Shown here piece after piece: positions 31,930 through 40,756 of a stretch of 64,000 bases of DNA. Every line of letters starts with the position of its first letter. The stretch's first letter is position 1. The notes under the pieces are model-generated. The model did no database searches and was not told the origin of the DNA. It saw nothing but the letters and a program-made list of their open reading frames with translations. Origin of the DNA: Helicobacter pylori (GTDB lineage Bacteria; Campylobacterota; Campylobacteria; Campylobacterales; Helicobacteraceae); NCBI GenBank assembly GCA_008032955.1, contig CP032046.1:186001-250000 (forward strand), given 5' to 3'. Both the position numbers and the translations under genes were made by a program.

Positions 31930-32602
31930 TCCCGTTTTTCCCTTTCACTAAGCTTTCTTGGATCGTTAAGATTTGAAAATCCTTTGTTTCTAAATGGTTT
32001 TTAAAGTTTTCTAAAGCGTTCAAAATGGCTTCTTTATCCATCACCACCCCCTTTTTATTGCGTTTTATGGCTCTGCCCACTTCAAATTGCGGTTTGAAAA
32101 GTGCTAAAAATTCACCGCTCAAAGGCAAAATCGCTTCCAAAATACAATATAAAGAAATAAAGCTCACATCACAAAGCGCTAAATCAATTTTTTCTGGCGT
32201 TTTAAACCCTCTAATATCGCATTCTTCGTAACATTCTATGCGTTGGTCGTTTTTCAAACTTTCATCTAATTGCATTTTCCCCACATCCACGCAAAGCACC
32301 TTTTTAGCCCCTTTTAAAAGAGCCACTTGACTAAAGCCCCCCTTACTCGCTCCCACATCTAAAACGACCTTTTCTTTAAAATCTATAAAGTGATCTTCTA
32401 AAAAAGCCCCTAATTTTTCCCCAGCCCTGCTAACGAATAGATTGGTAGCGATGAGTTCAATTTGATCACTCTCTTTAACGATAAAAGAGGGTTTAGAAAC
32501 CACTGTTTTATTGACTAAAACCTGTTTTTTTAAAACCAACGCTTTAGCCTTTTCTCTGCTATTTGCTAAATGCTGGTTGAATAGGGCGTAATCTAGGCGC
32601 AT
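31895..32602 (-). CDS. tlyA: TlyA-family rRNA 2'-O-methyltransferase (haemolysin-like)
   Basis: A 235-aa protein. An S4 RNA-binding domain (MRLDYALFNQHLANSREKAK, residues 1-60) is followed by an FtsJ/RrmJ-type SAM methyltransferase: VVLDVGASKGGFSQVALLKG (motif I) and DLALCDVSFISL (motif IV). TlyA methylates 16S/23S rRNA in other bacteria; in H. pylori it was first described as a haemolysin and virulence factor. The start overlaps the upstream lipoprotein gene stop by 1 nt. Confidence 0.9.
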   Translation of the reverse strand: MRLDYALFNQHLANSREKAKALVLKKQVLVNKTVVSKPSFIVKESDQIELIATNLFVSRAGEKLGAFLEDHFIDFKEKVVLDVGASKGGFSQVALLKGAKKVLCVDVGKMQLDESLKNDQRIECYEECDIRGFKTPEKIDLALCDVSFISLYCILEAILPLSGEFLALFKPQFEVGRAIKRNKKGVVMDKEAILNALENFKNHLETKDFQILTIQESLVKGKNGNVEFFIHFKRT

Positions 32603-33117
32603 TAAAATTGAGGCAAGGGGACTTGGTAAGCGAAATTAAAAACAATCTTGCCTAAACTATAGGCATCAAGCTCTAGTTTGGCTTCTTGCACCGCTAAATA
32701 ATCCAATTTGTCAAAAGCGATCAAAAAGGCTCGGCTCCACCGGTTCGTGGTTTCTAAAATGCCATCAAATTCGTCTTTTGTGATTTCTCGCACCCATAAA
32801 GGCTCTGAGCCTGTAGGTTTTGTGCCAAAAAGTTCATAAGAGATATAACCATCATCTATCCAGTCGTTATTTTGCGTGAAAATCTCCACTAAAAAATACT
32901 CATGGTCATAGTAAGTGCCGCTATCCACATCGTTTAAATGCGTAGCGATAGCCGTGATGATAGGCACATTATCTTGGGTGATTTCGCCTTTCCTGCTGGC
33001 TTGGATCTTTTTTTCTAAAACTAAGTCTAGCGTGTAAGTGTCTTCATTAAAATTGCTCACACACCCCAAACAAAAGAATAAAAACACCAGAAGTATTGAG
33101 AGATTTTTCAAGCCCAT
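32602..33117 (-). CDS. Putative lipoprotein of unknown function
   Basis: A 171-aa protein with a lipoprotein signal: NLSILLVFLFFCLGC, with the lipobox cysteine at about residue 18. The mature part is soluble and acidic and contains no domain that I recognise; an N-terminal segment up to residue 100 and a C-terminal YSLGKIVFNFAYQVPLPQF look conserved in style. It is the first gene of the run through tlyA and ribF, divergent from pyrB. Presumably anchored in the inner or outer membrane facing the periplasm. Confidence 0.78.
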   Translation of the reverse strand: MGLKNLSILLVFLFFCLGCVSNFNEDTYTLDLVLEKKIQASRKGEITQDNVPIITAIATHLNDVDSGTYYDHEYFLVEIFTQNNDWIDDGYISYELFGTKPTGSEPLWVREITKDEFDGILETTNRWSRAFLIAFDKLDYLAVQEAKLELDAYSLGKIVFNFAYQVPLPQF

Positions 33118-33160
33118 TCCTTGCTAAAACCCATGCCATTTTTAGCTAAAATAAAACCGA

Positions 33161-33169
33161 TATTATAAC
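33161..33169 (+). promoter_or_regulatory. Possible -10 region of pyrB
   Basis: TATTATAAC in the short gap before pyrB, 15-23 nt upstream of ATG 33184. The short distance would give a brief leader. Confidence 0.45.
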
Positions 33170-33183
33170 TAAAAGGGGGTTTT

Positions 33184-34107
33184 ATGCCAAAAAAATGCCG
33201 ACACTTGCTCCAAACCAGCGATTTAAGCTTGGATGAAATCAAGCTTTTATTAAACAAAGCGAGCGTTTATGCGAACGATTTTAACGCCGTGTCTTTAGAG
33301 ACAAGAGAAAAAATGCACAATAAAATCATCGTGGCGTTATTTTTTGAAAATTCCACCAGAACGGTGTCTAGTTTTGAAATCGCAAGCTTGAGATTGGGGG
33401 CAAAAATAGTGAAATTAAACATGCAAACGAGCTCCACTTCAAAGGGTGAAACTCTAACAGACACTTTCAAAAATATCCATGCCATGCAGCCTGACGCTAT
33501 CATCACACGGCATGCTTTTTCAAGCGCGCCTTTTAAATTAGCCGAATTTTCACAATGCCCCTTGATTAACGCAGGAAGCGGCACAAGCGCTCACCCTACC
33601 CAAGCGTTATTAGATTTGCTCACCCTTTATCAGCATTTTGGCAGTTTAGAAAATCTAAAAGGGAAAAAAATCGCTTTTATAGGCGATGTGAAAAATTCCA
33701 GAGTGGCTAATAGTAACATTAAATTGCTCCAAAGGCTAGGGCTTGAGATCATGCTGTGCGCTCCAAGCTCCATGCTCCCCAGCACTCCTTTAAAAACGAC
33801 GCACAATATTGAAGAAGCGATAGGATTTGCAGACATTTTAATGAGCTTGAGGACTCAAACCGAACGGCACAACGCGCCCATTTTTGCGAGCTTGAAAGAT
33901 TACGGCAACGCTTATTGCATCACCCAACAACGCCTAGAGGCTCATGCTAAAAATAAAGAGATCATTATTTTGCACCCAGGCCCAGTGCATAGGGATATTG
34001 ATATAGAAAGCGCGGTGTTAGAAGATGAGCGATCTAAAGTCTTAGAGCAAGTCAAAAATGGCGTGGCAATGCGCATGGCGGTGTTGGAGTTTTTGCTATT
34101 AGATTGA
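33184..34107 (+). CDS. pyrB: PyrB, aspartate carbamoyltransferase catalytic chain
   Basis: A 307-aa enzyme joining carbamoyl phosphate and aspartate in pyrimidine synthesis. The carbamoyl phosphate loop [13 protein letters not shown] (about 51-63), [11 protein letters not shown] (about 138-148) and the aspartate-side [13 protein letters not shown] (about 261-273) are all intact. The standard HPGPVNRG is HPGPVHRDI here, a family variation in Helicobacter. No pyrI regulatory chain is adjacent. ATG 33184; a strong terminator follows. Confidence 0.95.
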   Translation: MPKKCRHLLQTSDLSLDEIKLLLNKASVYANDFNAVSLETREKMHNKIIVALFFENSTRTVSSFEIASLRLGAKIVKLNMQTSSTSKGETLTDTFKNIHAMQPDAIITRHAFSSAPFKLAEFSQCPLINAGSGTSAHPTQALLDLLTLYQHFGSLENLKGKKIAFIGDVKNSRVANSNIKLLQRLGLEIMLCAPSSMLPSTPLKTTHNIEEAIGFADILMSLRTQTERHNAPIFASLKDYGNAYCITQQRLEAHAKNKEIIILHPGPVHRDIDIESAVLEDERSKVLEQVKNGVAMRMAVLEFLLLD

Positions 34108-34118
34108 TTGTCAAACTT

Positions 34119-34142
34119 AAAAATGCTTTTTGGCATTTTTTT
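34119..34142 (+). terminator. Rho-independent terminator after pyrB
   Basis: Stem AAAAATGC (34119-34126) / GCATTTTT (34133-34140) with a 6-nt loop and a following T tract, 12 nt after the pyrB stop. Confidence 0.65.
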
Positions 34143-34240
34143 AAAAAATGGGTTTGGTTGTAAAACGGTGCAAAAATCCCAATTTGATTAAATTTTGATT
34201 TAATTTCTCTCATTTTATGATGAAACTAAAAAAATTTCGT

Positions 34241-34246
34241 TATAAT
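34241..34246 (+). promoter_or_regulatory. -10 box upstream of hofB
   Basis: TATAAT preceded by TTCGT in the 250-nt gap before hofB, about 114 nt upstream of the start, leaving room for a long leader. Confidence 0.55.
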
Positions 34247-34359
34247 TTAAAATAGTTGAGTTAATTAAAAGTAAATAAATAGTTTGATTATGCTTCTTTG
34301 TTTTTAGATCGGTTAAGAATTGTAGTCTTTAAGATGTATTGGTTATTAAAAGGAAAAAA

Positions 34360-35799
34360 ATGAAAAATAGCACGCTTTTAAAGAATCAAGTTTTTTGTGG
34401 GTTATATGTTTTAAGTTTAAGCGCTTCTTTGCAAGCGTTTGATTATAAAATTGAAGTTTTAGCGGAGTCCTTTTCTAAAGTTGGCTTTAATAAGAAAAAG
34501 ATTGACATAGCTAGGGGGATCTATCCTACAGAGACTTTTGTAACCGCTGTAGGGCAGGGCAATATTTATGCGGATTTTTTATCCAAAAGCCTTAAAGATC
34601 AAGGGCATGTTTTAGAGGGAAAAGTCGGCGGCACAATCGGTGGGATCGCTTATGACAGCACGAAATTCAATCAAGGCGGATCGGTTATTTATAACTACAT
34701 CGGTTATTGGGATGGCTATTTAGGGGGTAAAAGAGCCTTGCTTGATGGCACGAGTATCCATGAATGCGCGCTTGGTTCTGATGGCAAGGTGATTGATTCT
34801 ATAGCATGCGGGAACGCTAGGGCTAATAAAATCCGCCGTAATTACTTGATGAATAACGCTTTTTTAGAATACCGCTATAAGGATATTTTTACGGCTAAAG
34901 GAGGGCGTTATCAATCCAATGCTCCTTATATGAGCTCTTATACGCAAGGCTTTGAAATCAGCGCTAAAGTTAAGGATAAAAATGAGGGGAGTCATAAACT
35001 ATGGTGGTTTAGCTCATGGGGTAGGGCGTTCGCTTATGGGCAATGGATTTATGATTTTTACTCTCCAAGAACCGTGATTAAAAACGGGCGCACTTTGAAT
35101 TATGGTATCCATTTAGTGAATTACACTTATGAAAGGAAAGGGGTTAGCGTTAGCCCTTTTTTCCAATTTTCCCCTGGGACTTATTATAGCCCTGGGGTGG
35201 CTATAGGCTATGATAGTAACCCTAATTTTGATGGCGTGGGCTTTAGATCCGAAACAAAAGCTTATATTTTACTCCCTGTCCATGCCCCCTTAAGAAGGGA
35301 TACTTATCGTTACGCTGTGAAAGCTGGCACTGCTGGGCAAAGCTTGCTCATTAGGCAACGATTTGATTACAATGAATTTAATTTTGGAGGAGCGTTTTAT
35401 AAAGTGTGGAAAAACGCAAACGCTTACATCGGCACGACAGGAAACCCTTTAGGCATTGATTTTTGGACCAATAGCGTTTATGATATAGGGCAAGCCTTAA
35501 GCCATGTGGTAACCGCTGATGTCGTCTCTGGTTGGGTTTTTGGTGGGGGCGTGCATAAAAAGTGGCTGTGGGGGACTTTATGGCGTTGGACTAGCGGCAC
35601 TTTAGCCAATGAAGCGAGTGCGGCTGTTAATGTGGGCTATAAGATCAGTAAGAGTTTGACAGCGAGCGTGAAATTAGAATATTTGGGCGTGATGACGCAT
35701 GCAGGCTTTACGGTAGGGAGTTACAGACCCACGCCCGGCTCTAAAGTGCTTTATTCAGACAGGAGTCATTTGATGACAACCCTTAGCGCTAAATTCTAA
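34360..35799 (+). CDS. hofB: HofB-type Helicobacter outer membrane protein
   Basis: A 479-aa protein from ATG 34360 (AAAAGGAAAAA upstream) with a signal peptide ending LSASLQA-FDY. It is rich in aromatic-flanked beta strands (FSSWGRAFAYGQWIYDFYSP, GGAFYKVWKNANAYIG) and terminates ...HLMTTLSAKF with a C-terminal Phe, as expected for a BAM-inserted beta barrel. It matches the Hof porin-like family of H. pylori in length and internal GNI/YGQWIY motifs; the hofB name is from memory of this locus position. Probable substrate unknown. Confidence 0.82.
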   Translation: MKNSTLLKNQVFCGLYVLSLSASLQAFDYKIEVLAESFSKVGFNKKKIDIARGIYPTETFVTAVGQGNIYADFLSKSLKDQGHVLEGKVGGTIGGIAYDSTKFNQGGSVIYNYIGYWDGYLGGKRALLDGTSIHECALGSDGKVIDSIACGNARANKIRRNYLMNNAFLEYRYKDIFTAKGGRYQSNAPYMSSYTQGFEISAKVKDKNEGSHKLWWFSSWGRAFAYGQWIYDFYSPRTVIKNGRTLNYGIHLVNYTYERKGVSVSPFFQFSPGTYYSPGVAIGYDSNPNFDGVGFRSETKAYILLPVHAPLRRDTYRYAVKAGTAGQSLLIRQRFDYNEFNFGGAFYKVWKNANAYIGTTGNPLGIDFWTNSVYDIGQALSHVVTADVVSGWVFGGGVHKKWLWGTLWRWTSGTLANEASAAVNVGYKISKSLTASVKLEYLGVMTHAGFTVGSYRPTPGSKVLYSDRSHLMTTLSAKF

Positions 35800-35852
35800 C
35801 CAATCGCTTTAAGCTGTTTATTAAAGCGTTAAAAATCCCTTAATAAAAACAC

Positions 35853-35858
35853 TATAAT
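35853..35858 (+). promoter_or_regulatory. -10 box upstream of msbA
   Basis: TATAAT 31 nt before the TTG start of msbA. Confidence 0.6.
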
Positions 35859-35889
35859 ACAAGTTTAATCAAATCCAAAGGTTAAGCAT

Positions 35890-37545
35890 TTGAAACTCTT
35901 TTTCAAGCGTTATTCTAAATACCTTAAAGAGCATTATAAAAGTTTTATAGTGGTTTTATTTTCTTCTTTAGTGGTGGCTTTAAGCACGGCTTGGGGGACT
36001 TATTTAGTCAAGCCCACTTTAGATGAAATTTTTATCAATAAAGACACTCACATGCTCAAAATCCTGCCTTTTTTAGTGATTTTAGCGTATTTGGGCAAGA
36101 GTGGGGGCATGTATTTAGGCACTTATTTCACTAACTTTATTGGGCTTGATATTGTCAAAAAAATACGCAACACCATGTTAGAAAGCCTTCTCAAAATGGA
36201 AATGGATTTTTTTAACAGGACTAAAAAGGGCGAATTGATCGCAAGGATCACTAATGATATAGGTTTGATCAGAGCGAGTTTGTCCAATTACCTTTCAGAG
36301 AGCCTAAGAGAAGGGCTAACGATTGTCGGGTTAGTGGGGGTGGTGATCTATCAAAGCCCTAAATTAGCGTTAGTGGGGCTAGTGATCATGCCACTAGCCG
36401 CTATTCCTATCAGTAAAATCATTCGTAAGGTTAAAAAACTCGCTAAATCCCACCAAGAGAGCAACGCCAAAATCACCGCTCGTTTGAGTGAAGTTTTTAA
36501 CAACGTGGAAGCGATTAAAATCTCTAATGGCGAAAAATTAGAGCATAAGGCTTTTGTGAAAGAAAATGAAGCGTTTTTTAAAATCGGTATCAAAAACATC
36601 GCCGTGGCTGAAATTTCTTCGCCTTTAATGGAGTTTTTAGGCTCTATCGCTATAGCGTTAGTGATCTATTTAGGGGGGAATGAAGTCATTAGGGGCCATA
36701 TTAGCGTGGGGGCGTTTTTTTCTTTCATCACGGCCCTTTTTATGCTCTATACGCCGATCAAACGCCTAACTAGGATTGTTTCTAATTTTCAAGAAGCCTT
36801 AGTCGCTAGCGACAGGATCCATGAGATTTTAGAAAGAGAGCCGGCTATTGTTGATGGGGAATTGACGCTAGATGATTCTATACACACCATAGAATTTAAA
36901 AAGGTATGGCTCGCTTATGCGCTAGACAATCAAGAGCGTTATGTTTTAAGCGATATTAGTTTGAAATTCCAACAAAATGAAATCATCGCTTTAAAGGGCG
37001 AAAGCGGGAGCGGTAAAAGCTCATTAGTGAATCTGATTTTACGCCTTTATGAGCCAAGCCAAGGCGAAATTTTCATCAATGATCAAAAAATAGAAAGCAT
37101 CACTCAAAAATCCTTAAGAGAAAAGATTAGCGTTGTCACTCAAAGGGTGTTTATTTTTAATGGGAGCGTGGCTGAAAATGTGGCGTATGGTTTAGAAATT
37201 GATGAGGTAAAAATCAAAGAATGCCTAAAAAAAGCTCAAGCCTTAGATTTTGTGGAAAAAATGCCTCATGGGATAGAGAGCGTTTTAGATGAATTTGGCG
37301 CTAATCTTAGCGGCGGCCAACGCCAAAGAATCGCCATTGCAAGAGCTTTGTATAAAGACGCTCAAGTTTTAATCTTTGATGAAGCCACTTCCGCTTTAGA
37401 CAATCACACAGAAGAGAGCGTTAAGCAAAGCATTTTAGAATTGAAACAAAACCGCTTGATCATTCTCATCTCGCACAACCCAAGCACGCTTAAATTAGCC
37501 ACTAAGCATGTGAAATTAGAGCATGGGCGTTTGATAGAATGCTAA
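35890..37545 (+). CDS. msbA: MsbA-type ABC exporter, lipid A flippase
   Basis: A 551-aa half-transporter. The six-segment membrane domain (1-320) with MDFFNRTKKGELIARITNDI coupling helix is followed by a nucleotide-binding domain: Walker A GESGSGKS at residues 370-377, ABC signature LSGGQRQR about 472-479, Walker B VLIFDEATSALD about 494-505 and H-loop ILISHNPS. Expected to flip core-lipid A across the inner membrane; the essential role fits strong conservation. TTG start at 35890. The following lipoprotein gene overlaps its stop by 7 nt. Confidence 0.9.
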   Translation: MKLFFKRYSKYLKEHYKSFIVVLFSSLVVALSTAWGTYLVKPTLDEIFINKDTHMLKILPFLVILAYLGKSGGMYLGTYFTNFIGLDIVKKIRNTMLESLLKMEMDFFNRTKKGELIARITNDIGLIRASLSNYLSESLREGLTIVGLVGVVIYQSPKLALVGLVIMPLAAIPISKIIRKVKKLAKSHQESNAKITARLSEVFNNVEAIKISNGEKLEHKAFVKENEAFFKIGIKNIAVAEISSPLMEFLGSIAIALVIYLGGNEVIRGHISVGAFFSFITALFMLYTPIKRLTRIVSNFQEALVASDRIHEILEREPAIVDGELTLDDSIHTIEFKKVWLAYALDNQERYVLSDISLKFQQNEIIALKGESGSGKSSLVNLILRLYEPSQGEIFINDQKIESITQKSLREKISVVTQRVFIFNGSVAENVAYGLEIDEVKIKECLKKAQALDFVEKMPHGIESVLDEFGANLSGGQRQRIAIARALYKDAQVLIFDEATSALDNHTEESVKQSILELKQNRLIILISHNPSTLKLATKHVKLEHGRLIEC

Positions 37546-38162
37546 GGGTTTTAAGCGTTGGTATTGCTTTTATTTTACTAGGGTGTCAGTTTTTCAACAA
37601 AACGACTCTCCATTTAAAATATAAAGATTACCCCAAAAACAGCCCTTTAAAAACCGCTTCCACTTTAAACCCCCCTAAAATCTTTTTTAACGCTCATTTT
37701 GTGCCACCCTTTTACCAAAAAGAATTTAAAAAAGCACTCACCCAACAAATCGCTTATTTTTTAAAAGATAAAAGCGCTCTCACTTTCAATGTTTCAGGCA
37801 ATGTTTTTTTTTCTTTTGAAGAGAGTCCTAAGGATTTAAAAGCCATTAAAGAAAGGCTTAAAAAGACGATTGAGCCTAACGCTGACCCAAAAGCCGTCAT
37901 GCGTTTTTTAAACCTTCAAGCGAGTTTGATTTTAGAATGCGTCCCGCAAACCGCTTGCCCGTTTGACACCCTTTTAATCCCCACCGCTTTCAGCGTGCCT
38001 GTTTATTACGCTAATCGTTTGGGCGATAACCCCTCTCTTTTTCCCCAAGAAGACAAATCCTATCATAACGCTTTAATCAAAGCCCTTAATAAGGCTTACT
38101 ATTCTCTTATGGAGGGTTTAGAAAAGCGTTTGAACGCTATAGAAAATGCGGCATGGCTTTAG
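37539..38162 (+). CDS. Putative lipoprotein of unknown function
   Basis: A 207-aa protein beginning MLRVLSVGIAFILLGCQFF, with lipobox LLGC at residues 13-16. The remainder is soluble and lysine-rich with no recognised domain; it has an acidic-basic alternation and two further cysteines (CVPQTACPFD). It overlaps msbA by 7 nt and is followed 3 nt later by the Mrr-like gene, so it belongs to the msbA transcript. It may take part in lipid A or envelope work by context only. Confidence 0.78.
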   Translation: MLRVLSVGIAFILLGCQFFNKTTLHLKYKDYPKNSPLKTASTLNPPKIFFNAHFVPPFYQKEFKKALTQQIAYFLKDKSALTFNVSGNVFFSFEESPKDLKAIKERLKKTIEPNADPKAVMRFLNLQASLILECVPQTACPFDTLLIPTAFSVPVYYANRLGDNPSLFPQEDKSYHNALIKALNKAYYSLMEGLEKRLNAIENAAWL

Positions 38163-38165
38163 GGC

Positions 38166-38735
38166 ATGAAAAAGGTTTTATTTTTTATTTTTGTCATTTT
38201 GTTTTCGGTAGGGATTTATTTAATTTGGCATGTTTTGTTGGAAAAAGCCCTAGAATTGAAGTTGGTTACTTCAGCTAATGATTTGCTTTTAAAATTGTTG
38301 GCAATTCTTGGCGTTTTTTCCATGTTAGTGTTATTTCAAGGCGTTATTTCTTCGTATAAGAAGCGCCAACTCAAACGCATTTTGCAAAAAATAGACGCCA
38401 TGAACGGCTTTGAATTTGAAGAATATTCCAAAATCTTTTTCACTTCAAAGGGTTTTGAAGTTACAATCACGCAAAAAAGCGGCGATTATGGAGCGGATTT
38501 GATTATAGAAAAAGACGGCATCAAGTGGGCGGTTCAGGCCAAACGCTACTCGCATAAAGTTTCGCCCAAAGCCATTCAGGAGGTGGTCTCTTCTAAAGCT
38601 TACTACGCTTGCGAAAAAGCTTGCGTGATCACCAACAGCTACTTCACACAGGCCGCTCAAAAACTGGCTCAAGCTAACGGAGTGCTTTTGATTGATAGAG
38701 ACGAATGGATCAAATTTTTGGGTGGGAAAAACTAA
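38166..38735 (+). CDS. Membrane-anchored Mrr-like restriction endonuclease-fold protein
   Basis: A 189-aa protein. Two N-terminal transmembrane segments (about 4-21 and 41-60) precede an Mrr_cat domain: MNGFEFEEYSKIFFTSKGFEV (about 79-99), GDYGADLIIEKDGIKWAVQAKRY with the metal-binding D and the QAK catalytic triad end, and CVITNSYFTQAAQKLAQ. Membrane-tethered Mrr-family proteins are widespread and may act on foreign or damaged DNA at the envelope; the role here is unknown. It immediately precedes the ATPase-TOPRIM pair. Confidence 0.8.
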   Translation: MKKVLFFIFVILFSVGIYLIWHVLLEKALELKLVTSANDLLLKLLAILGVFSMLVLFQGVISSYKKRQLKRILQKIDAMNGFEFEEYSKIFFTSKGFEVTITQKSGDYGADLIIEKDGIKWAVQAKRYSHKVSPKAIQEVVSSKAYYACEKACVITNSYFTQAAQKLAQANGVLLIDRDEWIKFLGGKN

Positions 38736-38819
38736 TCCAAGCAAGATAATTTATATAATGCTTTTATTTTTATGATTTCTTATTTATTTCCTATTAAATT
38801 TTTTCGTAATTGCATGCGT

Positions 38820-38825
38820 TATAAT
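38820..38825 (+). promoter_or_regulatory. -10 box upstream of the ATPase-TOPRIM pair
   Basis: TATAAT 42 nt before ATG 38868, in a 132-nt gap. The module therefore seems to have its own promoter. Confidence 0.6.
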
Positions 38826-38867
38826 ATGAAAATTTAGCATCAATTTTTGTTTGGATAAAGGGGTTCA

Positions 38868-40013
38868 ATGATTCAGTCTGTTCGCATTAAAAACTTTAAG
38901 AATTTTAAGAACACTCAAATTGATGGTTTTACCAAACTTAATATTATCACCGGCCAAAACAATGCGGGCAAATCCAATTTGTTAGAAGCATTGTATTGTT
39001 TGGTGGGAAAATCCATGCACCCATGCACTAATGTATTAGAAATTTATGACAATATACGCAAAGAGCCTTTAACATCAGAATCAAAAAGCTTAATGTTTTA
39101 TGGTTTAGACACTGAGAAAAAAATACAAATCACCACAACTTTAGACAACAATCAAACCTTAGACTTACAAATAAAATTCATAGCCAATGAAAAACAAAAG
39201 GTAATAGAGTCGCAAATAATACCCACAGCAGAACAAACTCAAATGCCCTCTCAGCTTAATTTCACTCTTAAGAAAAACAATAAAGAAATCTATAACGATC
39301 ATTTAAATATTACTAAAACTTATAATTTCCTACCAATTCCTAATCAGTCAGGCTACAACAGGCAATTTAAGAATTTTGAGCCTAATCAATTGCAAAAACT
39401 TTTACCCTTTGAAAGCGCTACCATAATACCTAGCGATGTTGCTTACAGGCAAGTTCATATGATTCAAGCGGTGAGTAAAATTTGCAGTAACAACCAATTA
39501 GAAGAAGAATTAAATAAACATCTTAATCAATTTGATAACAATATCCAATCTATTAGCTTTAATACCAACAACCAACTCAAATTAAAAGTGAAAGGTATAA
39601 AAGAAAAAGTCCCATTATCTGTATTTGGCGATGGTTTGAAGAAATATTTGCATATTGTAAGCGCTTTTATGGCTGATAACGCAAAAACGATTTATATTGA
39701 TGAAGTGGAGAATGGCTTACACTTTTCTCGCATGAAATTATTATTAAGGTGTGTTATTGATTTTATCAACGACAACAAAGATGGTAATTTGCAAGTGTTT
39801 ATGACTACCCACAGCCAAGAATTTATAGAAATCTTAGATCAAGTTATCAGAGAAAAGGATTTTGCGCATCAAACTAAGTTGTTTTGCTTGGAACAATACG
39901 ATGATTTAATCGTTGCAGAGCCTTATTATGGAGAAAATTTATCTCTTTATTTCAAGAATAGCACCAATCTTTTTGGAGGTAAAGAAAGGTTTAAAGAAAA
40001 TAACTATGAGTAA
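38868..40013 (+). CDS. OLD/AriA-like ABC-type ATPase (AAA_15/AAA_21)
   Basis: A 381-aa SMC/ABC-like ATPase. Walker A GQNNAGKS at 29-36, a signature-like SVFGDGLKKYLHIV at 251-264, Walker B IYIDEVENGLH at 275-285 (D278, E279) and the switch histidine in TTHSQE at 313-318 are all present, and the zipper/coiled-coil insert (about 100-230) is short. The family is the OLD-type ATPases; here the TOPRIM domain is not fused but encoded by the next gene, which overlaps by 8 nt. This resembles AriA of PARIS-type defence modules. Sequence is AT-rich and asparagine-rich compared with neighbours, suggesting transfer. ATG 38868; AAGGGG upstream. Confidence 0.82.
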   Translation: MIQSVRIKNFKNFKNTQIDGFTKLNIITGQNNAGKSNLLEALYCLVGKSMHPCTNVLEIYDNIRKEPLTSESKSLMFYGLDTEKKIQITTTLDNNQTLDLQIKFIANEKQKVIESQIIPTAEQTQMPSQLNFTLKKNNKEIYNDHLNITKTYNFLPIPNQSGYNRQFKNFEPNQLQKLLPFESATIIPSDVAYRQVHMIQAVSKICSNNQLEEELNKHLNQFDNNIQSISFNTNNQLKLKVKGIKEKVPLSVFGDGLKKYLHIVSAFMADNAKTIYIDEVENGLHFSRMKLLLRCVIDFINDNKDGNLQVFMTTHSQEFIEILDQVIREKDFAHQTKLFCLEQYDDLIVAEPYYGENLSLYFKNSTNLFGGKERFKENNYE

Positions 40014-40699
40014 AAAGACACTCATTTATACAGAAGGAAAAAGTGATAAAAATTTTCTAAGTTGGTGTCTTAATGTTTGGGAATATCAAGCTCATTTTGA
40101 TATATTCCATGTAGAAGGTAAAAATAACTTATTCTCAGATGGATTGTGTAAGGATATTAAGAGTATTTTAAATAATGAATACCACAGATATAAACAAGTG
40201 TACATTATTTGTGATGCAGACATAAAAGAAGAGAACCAAGAAAGCGATGCAGGTTTTGATAACAAGCTTAAGCATATTCGTAAAGAATTCAAAGAAAAAG
40301 AGATTGATTTTCCAAAAGAACAAATCTTTTTATTCCCTAACAATCAAGATGATGGTGATTTAGAAACCCTATTATTAGAAATTGCTAGACACGATGAATT
40401 TCTTAAATGCTTTGAAAGATACTTAGAATGTATTAAAAATAAAGAACATTATAAACCGATTAAAGACATTAAGAAAAAATATGCTGTATGCCTATTTAGA
40501 AGCGCTTGGATTAGAGAATTTGACCAAGACCAATATAGATGTTTTTGATAGTAAGGGTAAAATAAAGGAAAAACACAAAGAAGAATATGAAAAACTAAAA
40601 GAAGCGATTGATTTTAACTCAAATTCTCTCATTCCCCTTAAAAATTTTCTAGGGCAATTCGCAGAAAATAATCAAAAAACAAATCCTAAGATTTTCTAA
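40006..40699 (+). CDS. DUF3226 TOPRIM-fold partner protein, one frameshift
   Basis: From ATG 40006: YTEGKSD (E10) and VYIICDADIKEE (D70, D72) are the TOPRIM glutamate and DxD acids, and FPNNQDDGDLETLLLEIA (about 110-127) is the typical DUF3226 continuation. The frame breaks at an A6 run (40474-40479); A5 would fuse the N-terminal part to MLYAYLEALGLEN... and give 230 aa. Unlike the other frameshifts in this window it needs a base removed. All predicted catalytic acids lie before the break, but the C-terminal part would be missing. It overlaps the ATPase gene, so the two proteins are almost certainly partners, probably an ATPase-controlled nuclease. Confidence 0.78.
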
Positions 40700-40711
40700 T
40701 TTAACAAAATA

Positions 40712-40736
40712 TATTACAATTATCTAAAAAATATTA
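40712..40736 (+). promoter_or_regulatory. NikR-like operator upstream of nixA
   Basis: TATTA (40712-40716), 15 nt, TATTA (40732-40736). This fits the H. pylori NikR pseudo-consensus TRWYA-N15-TRWYA that I recall. It lies 20-44 nt upstream of the nixA start, and nixA is a known NikR-repressed gene. Confidence 0.65.
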
Positions 40737-40756
40737 TTTTTACAAAAAGGCGCGTT

